A DNA stretch of 64,000 nucleotides, from contig NZ_CP130831.1 of assembly GCF_030549525.1 (NCBI RefSeq), forward strand, positions 645,501 to 709,500. Reading direction: 5' to 3'. Position 1 is the stretch's first letter. Every line of letters begins with the position of its first letter. This DNA is from Stenotrophomonas sp. 704A1 (GTDB lineage Bacteria > Pseudomonadota > Gammaproteobacteria > Xanthomonadales > Xanthomonadaceae). Below, piece by piece: positions 46,101 to 53,537 of the stretch. Position numbers and translations under genes: made by a program. The notes below the pieces were generated by a model. That model ran no database searches and was not told the DNA's origin. It saw only the letters and a program-made list of their open reading frames with translations.

Positions 46101-46683
46101 CATTGCCGATGTAGATCGTGTCTGCTTCCCACAGCGAACCGGCCCCATCGGTCATCGCAAAGCCATCGCTGCCCGCCATCGAGCCGACCCAGGCGTTCTT
46201 CGTGTACAGGTGGCCGCCGCCCAGCACGGACAGTTCGCCGCTGCCTTCGTGCCCCACGCCAATGTCATAGTTGATCTTCCACGAAGCGCCTGCGCCGTGG
46301 ACGATGGCAATGCCCTTGTGTCCAGCGGCAACGCCCAGCGTGGCGGTGGCCGTGGTCAAGCCGCCCGCACCGGAGACATCCAGCACGGCATCGGCGGAGC
46401 TGCCGAGGTAGACATGCCAGGACTTGGTATCGGCGGTGGTCAGGCCAACGGTGTAGCCGTCGATGTAGGCGTAGTTGGTGGTGTCATTGGGCACACCGGC
46501 GGTCCAGCTTGGCGCGTCGTACCAGTCACCATCGGCGGTGCGAACGGTATTGACTGCCTGCGCTCCGGCGCTGATGGCCAGGCCAACGGCCAGCGAGAGC
46601 AGTGAGGCGCGGCGTGCGGTGGCGGAGGTACGACGACGGGCCGGCGTCAATGCAGGCCTGCAGCTGTGAAACGAATGGATCAC
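43114..46683 (-). CDS. Classical (type Va) autotransporter with beta-helical passenger
   Basis: This is a 1189-residue surface protein. It starts at GTG 46683 with AGGGGAA about 10 bases upstream. A long basic N-terminus leads to a signal peptide cut near GAQAVNT. The passenger (about 45-900) is built of Gly-rich beta-helix repeats (GVGHEGSGELSVLGGG, VGDTGGTGTVTVNNTGSRW) with a PATR-type repeat around 505-535 (KTGAGVLMLKGDNTFAGD). The autotransporter barrel covers about the last 270 residues, with RAWVAGSGSQRR at its start and the ending QLDLSVAF. There is no protease or lipase active-site motif, so an adhesin or biofilm role is likely. It is divergent from glyA. Confidence 0.93.
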   Translation of the reverse strand: MIHSFHSCRPALTPARRRTSATARRASLLSLAVGLAISAGAQAVNTVRTADGDWYDAPSWTAGVPNDTTNYAYIDGYTVGLTTADTKSWHVYLGSSADAVLDVSGAGGLTTATATLGVAAGHKGIAIVHGAGASWKINYDIGVGHEGSGELSVLGGGHLYTKNAWVGSMAGSDGFAMTDGAGSLWEADTIYIGNAGTGRVQISNGGKVNSNRTLIGNVANSEGLLQVAQAGSEMATGTLGVGVHGQGEMMVMGGAVVSSDSATVGDTGGTGTVTVNNTGSRWYNNGLLTVGRDGTGVLSVYNGAGVYSSGLVMAEQGGNATLTIGSDGGMNTTGAQTVIGRSGHATANISSRFFASAVTLGEAAGSQGLVQLSGASGEWISDALTLGDAGLGRFTVSGGASATVTGSIQLATAAGSEGKLVVGNNGVLVVGDSTSLLTSISTGAGTGELQLSGGVLRNPGWLTVSSNMLVTADSQLDAIGNLDIQGNISGRGGLAKTGAGVLMLKGDNTFAGDLAINQGTLSLGGNQAAGNGRLIFADGTSLGMVNMTTLANSVRLLGTTDVHIAGSDSVTFAGGVSGAATTVLEKHDSGELVLDSTPFAGRVRVLGGSVRAVGNALPTGNIEIGSAGVFQTDTTRVLTYAGQLSGSGVLRQGRHYLALTGDSSAFRGTAWVSEGQLQVDGLLGGQVTLDQGAWLTGRGSVGGVQLLSGSVLSPGSATAGGIGQLQVTGDLAFDRSSQYRVEVSANGISDHTLVTGTATLGNASTLAVAAEGDWQASTRYTVLTANGGVAGVFTGASSTLAFLAPTLDYDANHVYLTMQRNDIAMPDVELAFPDVVVNSNQKAVAGAVEALGNGNEVYDAVVRLEVADVVPAFDSLSGEIHAASRGALLQNRFLHDGVDRHLDGAAMAGQIAPGVRAWVAGSGSQRRTDASAQNAGLRTAQHGLMAGAGWLFGDALELGVAAGQQQLVSRLVQRDARAETDSTEYGVYGQYRWQGLSLRAGVSRADYRTDSTRTAQVGSTLSEGLAAREDATGTTAFLRAGWTFGGPRLQLTPELELAQVRLRSDGSQEHGGHSALQLDGQTARYRTGLAALRADWDISGGQRDRAALTARVGWQVAGGDRLPQATARFVEGAQDFSIAAAPLARRSALAQFGVAVSPTGNSRLSLQMQGQRGGGQRDVGAQLDLSVAF

Positions 46684-46733
46684 GCGATTTTTCCCCTGTT
46701 TGGACAGGGCGTATCGGCGGCGATCCCGTGGGC

Positions 46734-46753
46734 TTTAGGTCTGCTAGCCTAAA
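46734..46753. promoter_or_regulatory. Inverted repeat upstream of the autotransporter gene
   Basis: TTTAGG (46734-46739) and CCTAAA (46748-46753) with an 8-base spacer lie 51 bases before the autotransporter start. The spacing suits a dimeric regulator. The factor is unknown. Confidence 0.4.
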
Positions 46754-46772
46754 TCGTTAAGGATTTCAGGGG

Positions 46773-46790
46773 CATGAATCACAATTCATG
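46773..46790. promoter_or_regulatory. Palindrome in the autotransporter-glyA intergenic region
   Basis: CATGAAT (46773-46779) and ATTCATG (46784-46790) are perfect inverted 7-mers with a 4-base spacer, in an AT-rich island. A further ATTCAT follows at 46798. It is a candidate operator for either divergent gene. Confidence 0.45.
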
Positions 46791-46925
46791 AGATGGGATT
46801 CATTTCCTGAGGCGTTGTCCCGGGCAGCCGTGCCCATCCACGGCACGCAGCAGGGCCAGCCCATCATGCCATGTCAGCTGCGCCAAGCCCCGTTGGGCGC
46901 GGTCGCGGCCGCCCCCCTGCGCGCT

Positions 46926-46931
46926 TACAAT
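46926..46931 (+). promoter_or_regulatory. Possible glyA -10 element
   Basis: TACAAT lies 38 bases before the glyA start in a GC-rich stretch. The -35 region is not recognisable. Confidence 0.35.
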
Positions 46932-46968
46932 CACGGGCCCGCTGTCCCCCTACTGCCTGGAGTGACCG

Positions 46969-48237
46969 ATGTTCCCGCGTGACGTCCGCATCGAAACCTA
47001 CGATCCCGAACTGGCCAAGGCCATCGCCGCCGAAACCCAGCGCCAGGAAGACCACGTCGAGCTGATCGCCAGCGAGAACTACACCAGCCCGGCGGTGATG
47101 GAAGCCCAGGGCAGCCAGCTGACCAACAAGTACGCCGAAGGCTACCCAGGCAAGCGCTACTACGGTGGCTGCGAATACGTGGACATCGCCGAGCAGCTGG
47201 CGATCGACCGCCTCAAGCAGCTGTTCGGCGCCGGCTCCACAGACGATATGTACGCCAACGTGCAGCCGCACAGCGGCTCGCAGGCCAACCAGGCGGTGTA
47301 CTTCGCCCTGCTGCAGCCGGGTGACACCATCCTCGGCATGAGCCTGGCCCACGGCGGCCACCTCACCCACGGTGCCAAGGTCAACGCCTCGGGCAAGCTG
47401 TTCAACGCCGTGCAGTACGGTGTGAACGACCAGGGCCTGATCGATTACGACGAAGTCGAGCGCCTGGCCCTGAAGCACAAGCCGAAGATGGTCGTGGCCG
47501 GCTTCTCGGCCTATTCGCAGGTGGTCGACTGGGCGCGCTTCCGCGCCATCGCCGACAAGGTCGGTGCCTACCTGTTCGTGGACATGGCCCACGTTGCCGG
47601 CCTGGTCGCCGCAGGCGTCTACCCGAGCCCGCTGGAGCATGCGCACGTGGTCACCTCGACCACCCACAAGACCCTGCGCGGTCCGCGCGGCGGCATCATC
47701 GTCGCCAAGGGCGCCGACGAAGACCTGGTCAAGAAGCTGCAGTCGATCGTGTTCCCGGGCATCCAGGGCGGTCCGCTGATGCACGTCATCGCCGGCAAGG
47801 CGGTGGCCTTCAAGGAAGCGCTGGAACCGGGCTTCAAGGCCTACCAGCAGCAGGTGGTGAAGAACGCCCAGGCGATGGCGAAGACGCTGATCGCGCGCGG
47901 CTACAAGATCGTCTCCGGCGGTACCGAAAACCACCTGATGCTGGTCGACATGATCGGCAAGGACGTGTCCGGCAAGGACGCGGAAGCCGCGCTGGGCAAG
48001 GCCCACATCACCGTCAACAAGAACTCGGTGCCGAACGACCCGCGTTCGCCGTTCGTGACCTCGGGCCTGCGCCTGGGTACCCCGGCGGTGACCACCCGCG
48101 GTTACCTGGAGCAGGACTGCGTGGACCTGGCCAACTGGATCGCCGACGTGCTCGACGCACCGAACGATGACGCCGTCATCGCCCGCGTGCGCGACGCCGT
48201 CAGCGCGCAGTGCCGCAAGTATCCGGTCTACGGTTGA
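46969..48237 (+). CDS. glyA: Serine hydroxymethyltransferase
   Basis: This PLP enzyme interconverts serine and glycine with transfer of the one-carbon unit to tetrahydrofolate. It has 422 residues from ATG 46969 (GGAG upstream). Lys234 in [14 protein letters not shown] is the PLP-binding residue. Other signatures are [51 protein letters not shown] and [13 protein letters not shown]. Its stop overlaps a possible TTG start of the next small membrane-protein gene. Confidence 0.98.
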   Translation: MFPRDVRIETYDPELAKAIAAETQRQEDHVELIASENYTSPAVMEAQGSQLTNKYAEGYPGKRYYGGCEYVDIAEQLAIDRLKQLFGAGSTDDMYANVQPHSGSQANQAVYFALLQPGDTILGMSLAHGGHLTHGAKVNASGKLFNAVQYGVNDQGLIDYDEVERLALKHKPKMVVAGFSAYSQVVDWARFRAIADKVGAYLFVDMAHVAGLVAAGVYPSPLEHAHVVTSTTHKTLRGPRGGIIVAKGADEDLVKKLQSIVFPGIQGGPLMHVIAGKAVAFKEALEPGFKAYQQQVVKNAQAMAKTLIARGYKIVSGGTENHLMLVDMIGKDVSGKDAEAALGKAHITVNKNSVPNDPRSPFVTSGLRLGTPAVTTRGYLEQDCVDLANWIADVLDAPNDDAVIARVRDAVSAQCRKYPVYG

Positions 48238-48668
48238 TCGATCTGCTGGACCAGCGCCGGTTCTACCTGACCGTGGCGACCCTGTTCGGGTTGCCCGGTC
48301 TGGTTCTCGGCACCACGCTGGCGGGGCTGGGGGTGGTGGTCGGGGTGAGCGAGCCAGCCCATGGTGGACTGCCCGCACCGCCATTGATGACGGCGTGGGG
48401 TCTGGCAGGCCTGCTTGGGCTGCTGGCCTGGGTGCGCCTGAGCTGGGCCTGGTGTACGGCCGCGCGGGCAGGGCTCCGCGCAGCCCATCCTGCGTGGTGG
48501 TGGCTGTTGGCGATGGGCACCGCAGCTGCGCTCGCGCTGGTCGGTGTGGTCGCGTTCGATCACAGCGATGACGCGATGCTGCTGCTGGCCGGTCCGCCGG
48601 TGCTGGTTCCGACCGCGATCCTGTGGCTGCAGCAGTGGCGGGGCCGACACCGGGCAGCGTGTGAGTGA
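48234..48668 (+). CDS. Small multi-pass membrane protein A of a three-gene paralogous set
   Basis: The function is not recognised. The 144-residue product (TTG 48234, overlapping the glyA stop; GTG 48210 is an alternative) has about four hydrophobic helices: [54 protein letters not shown] and a final [17 protein letters not shown]. It aligns by eye with the two following proteins. The common frame is LPGL-GG/GT-G, then W-LAGLxGLLAWxxLS, then a C-terminal LLAGPxLLxP. It is probably cotranscribed with glyA. Confidence 0.65.
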   Translation: MIDLLDQRRFYLTVATLFGLPGLVLGTTLAGLGVVVGVSEPAHGGLPAPPLMTAWGLAGLLGLLAWVRLSWAWCTAARAGLRAAHPAWWWLLAMGTAAALALVGVVAFDHSDDAMLLLAGPPVLVPTAILWLQQWRGRHRAACE

Positions 48669-49005
48669 CCGCCGACAACGCCTGGTGTACGCCGCGCTGG
48701 CGGTGCTGCCGGGGGCGCCCAGCGTGCTGTTTGGCGGGGCGATGGCGGTGATCGGCATGGCCGGAAGCGTGCTGTCCCTTGCCGACGGCACGGTCGCATT
48801 GCCCGGCCAGGCGTTGATGCTGGTGTGGGGAATCGCCGGCCTTGCCGGCTGTCTCGCGTGGCTCGACCTCAGCGGTGGATACCTGTTCGCCGGACGCAGT
48901 GCACTGCGCGTCCGCAGCCGCGCGCAGTGGCACGCGCTGCTGCTGGCCGGGCCGTCACTGCTGGTCCCGGCCGGCATGCTCTGCTGGCTGCGGCCACGCC
49001 CATGA
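48661..49005 (+). CDS. Small membrane protein B, shortened paralogue
   Basis: The function is not recognised. The product of 114 residues starts at GTG 48661, 8 bases inside the previous gene. It shares the pattern VLPGAPSVLFGG, WGIAGLAGCLAWLDLSGGYL and LLLAGPSLLVPAGMLCWLR with its neighbours. About 30 residues that form a third helix in proteins A and C are missing, so three rather than four helices are expected. This looks like an internal deletion within a tandem duplicate. Confidence 0.6.
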   Translation: MSDRRQRLVYAALAVLPGAPSVLFGGAMAVIGMAGSVLSLADGTVALPGQALMLVWGIAGLAGCLAWLDLSGGYLFAGRSALRVRSRAQWHALLLAGPSLLVPAGMLCWLRPRP

Positions 49006-49029
49006 AACCCACCAGGAAGCACCAGACGC

Positions 49030-49473
49030 ATGGATGAGCGCACGCACAAACGTCTGTATATCGCCCAGAGCGTGCTGTTGGGCCTGCCCGCGCTGGTCGC
49101 CGGCGGCGGCGTCGCCGGCTTCGGCATCCATACCTTCCTGACCCGGCACAGCCTGATGGGGGGCGTGGAAGGCGCGGTGCTGGTGGTGTGGGCCAGCGCA
49201 GGGCTTGCCGGCTTGCTGGCCTGGCTGTGGTTGAGCCTGCGCTATCTGCGCCGTGGCCGCGAGGGCCTGTGGCGGTCATCGGTGCTGCCGTGGATCGGCC
49301 TGTTGCTTGGCGCGTTGGCCGCGCTGGGCGTGGTCGGCGTGGTGCTGTTCAGCCTGTTCGCCGGCAGCCCCTGGCAGGTGCTGGGCTATCTGCTGCTGGG
49401 CGCGCCGTTGCTGTTGCCGTCTGCGCACCTGGTCTGGCTGCGCCGCGGGCCGGCCCTTGCCGCGCAAGGCTGA
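49030..49473 (+). CDS. Small membrane protein C of the paralogous set
   Basis: The function is not recognised. The 147-residue product has AGGA upstream of ATG 49030 and four hydrophobic helices. Shared features with proteins A and B are VLLGLPALVAGGGVAGFGI, WASAGLAGLLAWLWLSLRYL and LLLGAPLLLPSAHLVWL. It precedes nrdR by 94 bases. The set may be limited to Stenotrophomonas and relatives; I cannot verify this here. Confidence 0.65.
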   Translation: MDERTHKRLYIAQSVLLGLPALVAGGGVAGFGIHTFLTRHSLMGGVEGAVLVVWASAGLAGLLAWLWLSLRYLRRGREGLWRSSVLPWIGLLLGALAALGVVGVVLFSLFAGSPWQVLGYLLLGAPLLLPSAHLVWLRRGPALAAQG

Positions 49474-49567
49474 GCGTCGCCCGTATTTGCTGCAATAGCC
49501 GCTCTCAGGTACCTTTGCGACGCTGCCATGACCATGGCATGACGTTCTTTCCTGAGCCAGGCGTTCC

Positions 49568-50089
49568 ATGCACTGCCCCTTCTGCCAACATGCCGATACC
49601 CGGGTCATCGACTCGCGCGTCTCCGAAGACGGCGCGACGATTCGCCGTCGGCGTGAGTGCGAGGCCTGCAACGAGCGCTTCAGCACCCTGGAAACCGTTG
49701 AATTGAAGCTGCCGGCCATCGTCAAGAGCGATGGCACGCGTGAAGCCTTCGATCCGCGCAAGGTGCGCGCCGGCTTCGATCGCGCGCTGCAGAAGCGCGC
49801 GGTGCCCGAAGAAAAGATCGAAGCGGCGGTGCGTGCGGTGGTCCACCAGCTGCGCATCAGCGGCGAACGCGAAGTGCCTTCGATCAAGGTGGGCGAGTTC
49901 GTGATGAGTGAACTGCGCAAGCTCGACCATGTGGGCTATGTGCGGTTCGCCTCGGTGTACCGCAGTTTCGAGGACGTGGCCGATTTCCGCGAGGAGATCG
50001 AGAAGCTCGAGCGCGACCTGCCGGCCAGCACCGAACAGCTGCAGCTGCTGGGCGATGTGATCGCCCTGACCAAGAAGAAGAAGGGCTGA
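49568..50089 (+). CDS. nrdR: Transcriptional repressor NrdR
   Basis: This Zn-ribbon and ATP-cone repressor controls ribonucleotide reductase genes in response to the ATP/dATP ratio. It has 173 residues. The zinc ribbon [13 protein letters not shown] and CEACNERF supplies Cys3, Cys6, Cys31 and Cys34, and the ATP-cone begins [15 protein letters not shown]. Length is slightly above the usual 150-160 because of a lysine-rich tail. It lies between glyA and ribD, a common neighbourhood in gammaproteobacteria. Confidence 0.97.
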   Translation: MHCPFCQHADTRVIDSRVSEDGATIRRRRECEACNERFSTLETVELKLPAIVKSDGTREAFDPRKVRAGFDRALQKRAVPEEKIEAAVRAVVHQLRISGEREVPSIKVGEFVMSELRKLDHVGYVRFASVYRSFEDVADFREEIEKLERDLPASTEQLQLLGDVIALTKKKKG

Positions 50090-50097
50090 CGCCCTGG

Positions 50098-50114
50098 TCC
50101 ACGCTGGGCGTGGA
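50098..50114. repeat. Short hairpin between nrdR and ribD
   Basis: TCCACGC and GCGTGGA pair 8 bases after the nrdR stop. A related hairpin, ATCCACGC/GCGTGGAT, follows ribD at 51282-51300, so similar elements flank this gene. Confidence 0.55.
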
Positions 50115-50154
50115 TCGACATGCCCGGCGCGATCGACAGCGCTACCATGGCGGC

Positions 50155-51240
50155 ATGACTGCAACGTTCTCCGTCCTCGACCACCTGCACATGGCCAACG
50201 CACTGCGCTTGGCCGAGCGTGCCGCCTATACCACCCGCCCCAACCCGATGGTCGGCTGCGTGATCGCCCACGGCGAGCGCGTGGTCGGGCAGGGCTGGCA
50301 CCAGCGCGCCGGTGGGCCGCACGCCGAAGTGTTCGCGCTGCGCGAGGCCGGCAGCAAGGCACGCGGTGCCACCGCCTACGTCACCCTGGAGCCCTGCGCG
50401 CACTACGGCCGCACCCCACCGTGCGCATTGGCGCTGATCGAGGCCGGTGTATCGCGGGTGGTTGCGGCGATGCGCGATCCGTTCCCGAAGGTCGATGGCG
50501 GGGGCTTCGATCTGCTGCGCAGCGCCGGCATCGACGTCGCCGAGGGGCTGATGGCCACGCAGGCGCGCGAGCTCAACAAGGGCTTCCTGTCGCGGGTGGA
50601 GCGCAACCGCCCATGGCTGCGGGTGAAGCTGGCCGCGAGCCTGGATGGCCGCACCGCGATGGCCGATGGCAGTTCGAAGTGGATCACCGGCGCGGCCGCG
50701 CGCGAAGACGTGCAGCACTGGCGGGCACGTGCCGGTGCGATCCTGACCGGTGCCGATACCGTGTTGGCCGACGACCCGATGCTGACCGTACGCCTGCCGG
50801 ACACCGAGGTGATGCCGCCACTGCGCGTGGTGCTCGATTCGCGCCTGCGCTCGCTGGAATGCCGCCGCGTGCGCGAGGGCGGGGCGCCGACGCTCTATCT
50901 GCACAATGCGATCGTCAGTCCTCCTGATGCGGCCGACGCCGCCTTCGCCAGCGTGGCGGTGCGCCATGGCCACCTCGATCTGGGTGCGGTGCTGGCACTG
51001 CTGGCCGAACGCGGCATCAACGAGGTGCATACCGAGGCCGGCGCGACGTTGGCCGGTGCGTTGCTGCGCGGTGGCTGGGTCGACGAGCTGCTGCTCTACC
51101 AGGCGCCTACGCTGCTGGGTGACCTGGGCCGCCCGCTGCTGGCGGGCCTGGGCATCGCAGCAATGGACCAGCAGCGTCGATTGCGCGTGGTCGACCAGCG
51201 CCAGGTCGGCGACGACCTGCGCCTGCTGCTGCGCGCGTAA
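50155..51240 (+). CDS. ribD: Bifunctional riboflavin deaminase/reductase RibD
   Basis: This enzyme catalyses steps two and three of riboflavin synthesis: deamination of the pyrimidine and reduction of the ribosyl chain. It has 361 residues from ATG 50155; in-frame GTG 50110 and ATG 50191 are less likely. The N-terminal deaminase has HAE (His56-Glu58) and the zinc cysteines Cys81 and Cys90 in PCAHYGRTPPC. The reductase domain starts near LRVKLAASLDGRTAM and has VHTEAGATLAG. It is close to, but not in one operon with, the FMN-riboswitch-controlled rib genes. Confidence 0.96.
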   Translation: MTATFSVLDHLHMANALRLAERAAYTTRPNPMVGCVIAHGERVVGQGWHQRAGGPHAEVFALREAGSKARGATAYVTLEPCAHYGRTPPCALALIEAGVSRVVAAMRDPFPKVDGGGFDLLRSAGIDVAEGLMATQARELNKGFLSRVERNRPWLRVKLAASLDGRTAMADGSSKWITGAAAREDVQHWRARAGAILTGADTVLADDPMLTVRLPDTEVMPPLRVVLDSRLRSLECRRVREGGAPTLYLHNAIVSPPDAADAAFASVAVRHGHLDLGAVLALLAERGINEVHTEAGATLAGALLRGGWVDELLLYQAPTLLGDLGRPLLAGLGIAAMDQQRRLRVVDQRQVGDDLRLLLRA

Positions 51241-51250
51241 CGCGCCGGTT

Positions 51251-51300
51251 GGCGCCGACCGCGGTCGGCGCCGTGTTGCCGATCCACGCGGGGCGTGGAT
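51251..51300. terminator. Double hairpin after ribD
   Basis: A perfect 22-base palindrome, GGCGCCGACCG with its complement (51251-51272), and a second hairpin ATCCACGC/GCGTGGAT (51282-51300) lie between ribD and the convergent gene. They probably end both transcripts, though no long U-tract is present. Confidence 0.55.
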
Positions 51301-51322
51301 CCATCGCGAAGAGGTTACCGGC

Positions 51323-52201
51323 TTACGCGCATTCGTCGGTCCACATCATCTCGGCCACCGGCCGCAGCGCCTTGCATTGCTGCGTCATCTCCTCGGCCGA
51401 CATCACCTGCGCCTTGGCCTTCAGTTCTTCGGCCATCGCATCCACGCCGCTGATCTGGTCCGGGGCGATCTTCGCCACGCAGCTGCGGTGCTGCTGCAGC
51501 AGCAGGTCACAGCCCGGTACCCCGGTCACCTTCGGCGCCTTGGCGGCTTCGGCATCTTCCATCCACAGCTGGAACGGGGCGAGTGCTTCCAGCACGGGGG
51601 TGACCAGCTCGTCGAAGCTGCCGCTGAACCAGTACGCCTGCTCTGCACCGGAGTACAGCTTCTGGCTGCCCTTCACCGTGCGCTGGGTGCCGTTCTTCAG
51701 CGCCTGCGTGTAGGCATCGATGAAGCGGCTGCGGGCGGCAGGGTCATCACCGGTCATGCTGGCGGCGAACAACGGCCGCACGCTGTCCAGGTCCACCACC
51801 TTGCAGCTGAAATCGACCGTGGCGATCTTCTGCCCGTCCACGTACTCGTTGTCTTCGACAGTGCTGCCGGTGGCGCGGCACGTCGATGCCTTCAGCACCT
51901 TGGCGTACAGCGCTTCGGTCGCGGCTGCATCGGCCGTACCGCCGGTGCTGGCCTGCAGCGCCATCCACGGTTCGGCCAGGGCCTTGGCCAGCGCGCCCGG
52001 CGTGGGCGTCACCGCGTCCTTGCCGTCGTGGGCGCTGCGCAGGGCATCGTTGAGCGTGCGCGCGGCAGCGGCATCGTCTTCAATCAGCACGCGTGCGTAC
52101 AGGTCCAGCGATTGTTCGGGCGTCAGCGCCGGCGCGGCGGTGGCGAACACGGGGGCACACAGCAGGGCGCTGGCGAGCAGGGTGCGCAGGGGAGTCTTCA
52201 T
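51323..52201 (-). CDS. Exported protein of unknown function
   Basis: I do not recognise the family. The 292-residue product starts at ATG 52201, giving a clean signal peptide (MKTPLRTLLASALLCAPVF, cut near ATAAPA); the frame is open further upstream but that part lacks gene character. The mature part is mostly helical with several cysteines near the C-terminus (VPGCDLLLQQHRSCVA, QQCKALRP, TDECA) that may form disulfides. It is likely periplasmic or secreted. It is encoded convergently to ribD and downstream of the Ax21-like gene, beyond a strong terminator. Confidence 0.75.
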   Translation of the reverse strand: MKTPLRTLLASALLCAPVFATAAPALTPEQSLDLYARVLIEDDAAAARTLNDALRSAHDGKDAVTPTPGALAKALAEPWMALQASTGGTADAAATEALYAKVLKASTCRATGSTVEDNEYVDGQKIATVDFSCKVVDLDSVRPLFAASMTGDDPAARSRFIDAYTQALKNGTQRTVKGSQKLYSGAEQAYWFSGSFDELVTPVLEALAPFQLWMEDAEAAKAPKVTGVPGCDLLLQQHRSCVAKIAPDQISGVDAMAEELKAKAQVMSAEEMTQQCKALRPVAEMMWTDECA

Positions 52202-52405
52202 GACGGTGTTCCGTTTCCAGTGGGGTAGTGCAGAAGCGCGAAAGACTAGCGCATCTGCATGCAGGTTCAATGGCCTGCCCGTACAGGCCGGCACAGCAGC
52301 AGGGGGGAGGCGGTAGGCCGGCATCTTCCATCCGGAAGGGGAAAGAACAGCAGCCTGGGGCAGTGGCCTGCCGGACACCATGCAATTTGTCTGAAAAGGC
52401 AGCCC

Positions 52406-52436
52406 AAAAAAAAAACGGGCCCCTTGCGGAGCCCGT
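52406..52436 (-). terminator. Strong rho-independent terminator of the Ax21-like gene
   Basis: On the minus strand, ACGGGC-loop-GCCCGT is followed by ten consecutive T residues (52406-52415 as A on the plus strand). It lies 26 bases after the stop codon. Confidence 0.95.
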
Positions 52437-52462
52437 TCGATCGCACGACGAGGATCGAGCAA

Positions 52463-53086
52463 TCAGAAGCTGGCGCGCACGCCGGCCGAGTACTGGGTGA
52501 CGTCGCGGTAGCCGGAGATCTCGCCCACCAGACCCCAGGTCTTGGTGAAGTTGATCTGGCCGCCGACGGTGCCGACCCAGGTGCCCTTGAATTCGTTGCC
52601 GCCGTCCATGTAACCGGCCTTGATCCAGGCTTCGGTCATGCGCGAGGGCTTGCCACGCACGCCCATGGTGCCGCGCACCAGGTTGGTGTGGTCCTTGCCC
52701 TTGCCGCTGCCCAGGTCATCGATCTTGACGGTCACTTCGGCGTTCTGGCGCACCCAGGCGATGTCGGCGGTGAAGTCGACGCGGTCGCTCCACGGCATGT
52801 GGTAGCCGATGCCCAGCTCCGGCTGGTTCAGTTCGAACTTGATCGAGCCGTCGCTGTAGTGCTGGGTCTTGCTGGTCTGGGTCCAGCCACCGAACACGTG
52901 CACCTGCTCGGCCAGCGCGACCGAACCGCGGATGTAGCCGCCGTCCAGCTTCGGGTCATCGAAGACTTCATCGTCGGTCTGGACCTGGGTCCAGCCGCCT
53001 TCAACGTAGGTGTAGCTGAGGGCATCGGCCGAGGCCGAGAACGGAGCGGCAGCCAGCAGGCCGGCCACGATCAGGATCTTGCGCAT
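52463..53086 (-). CDS. Ax21-family outer membrane beta-barrel protein
   Basis: This is a 207-residue outer-membrane protein. A signal peptide (MRKILIVAGLLAAAPFSASA) precedes ALSYTYVEGGWTQ, then alternating beta strands such as VHVFGGWTQTS, LNQPELGIGYHMPW and GTWVGTVGGQINF, ending YSAGVRASF with the C-terminal Phe favoured by the BAM machinery. The N-terminal YxYVEGG and VFGGW motifs match the Ax21/Omp1X-type family of Xanthomonadaceae. The size fits an 8-stranded barrel. A proposed signalling role for Ax21 has been withdrawn in the literature, so I make no functional claim beyond membrane location. Confidence 0.82.
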   Translation of the reverse strand: MRKILIVAGLLAAAPFSASADALSYTYVEGGWTQVQTDDEVFDDPKLDGGYIRGSVALAEQVHVFGGWTQTSKTQHYSDGSIKFELNQPELGIGYHMPWSDRVDFTADIAWVRQNAEVTVKIDDLGSGKGKDHTNLVRGTMGVRGKPSRMTEAWIKAGYMDGGNEFKGTWVGTVGGQINFTKTWGLVGEISGYRDVTQYSAGVRASF

Positions 53087-53317
53087 GGGAATTCCCGTGA
53101 ATTTCAGTCCATTGGCGGCCCACCTTGGCGGCAGTCCGTGGCGACCTCATGTCGTCCGAGCGCTGAGTTTAATGAAAGTTTTACGAAAGGCCAGTCACCT
53201 GCGGCCTTGCGCGCGCCATTGCGCGACCCCGGTCACATCTGAACGGCGCTGGCCGGGGCCGTCCCGGCGCCGGCCAGCGGGCTGCTACACTACGCGCGCC
53301 GGTTCGCCGGTATACAA

Positions 53318-53456
53318 ACGTCTTCAGGGCGGGGTGCGATTCCCCACCGGCGGTAGGTGCGCAAGCACGAGCCCGCGAGCGCCCCGGCCTTACGCCGGGG
53401 GTCAGCAGATCCGGTCCGATGCCGGAGCCGACGGTATAGTCCGGATGAAAGAAGAC
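53318..53456 (+). promoter_or_regulatory. FMN riboswitch (RFN element)
   Basis: The conserved RFN core is easy to see: CTTCAGGGCGGGGTG, ATTCCCCACCGGCGGTA, GAGCCCGCGAGC, GTCAGCAGATCCGGT and CGACGGTATAGTCCGGATG. The aptamer ends about 80 bases before ribE. A variable hairpin (GCCCCGGC-GCCGGGG-like, about 53380-53400) is inserted as usual. It should repress the ribE-ribBA operon when FMN is abundant. The upstream 53087-53317 has no gene; TACACT at 53286-53291 may be the -10. Confidence 0.96.
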
Positions 53457-53463
53457 GGTGCTC

Positions 53464-53511
53464 CAGGGCCTTTGCGGCCCTGTGCCCGCCTGTTTGCCTT
53501 GCGGCGTTTTT
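53464..53511 (+). terminator. Probable expression platform of the FMN riboswitch
   Basis: CAGGGCC (53464-53470) pairs with GGCCCTG (53476-53482). A short CGCC/GGCG pairing (53487-53490 with 53503-53506) is followed directly by TTTTT (53507-53511). This could be the ligand-dependent terminator just before the ribE ribosome-binding site. Confidence 0.55.
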
Positions 53512-53537
53512 CGCTCACTTTTCGCGGAGAACGTTTC

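Noticed and set aside
43858..46605. 915-codon plus-strand frame opposite the autotransporter gene
   Set aside because: It is the complement of a repeat-rich autotransporter passenger; its composition (Ala, His, Gln, Gly) mirrors those repeats.
53079..53537. Upstream extension of ribE from 53079
   Set aside because: It would translate the FMN riboswitch; the family N-terminus begins at TTG 53538 with GGAGA upstream.
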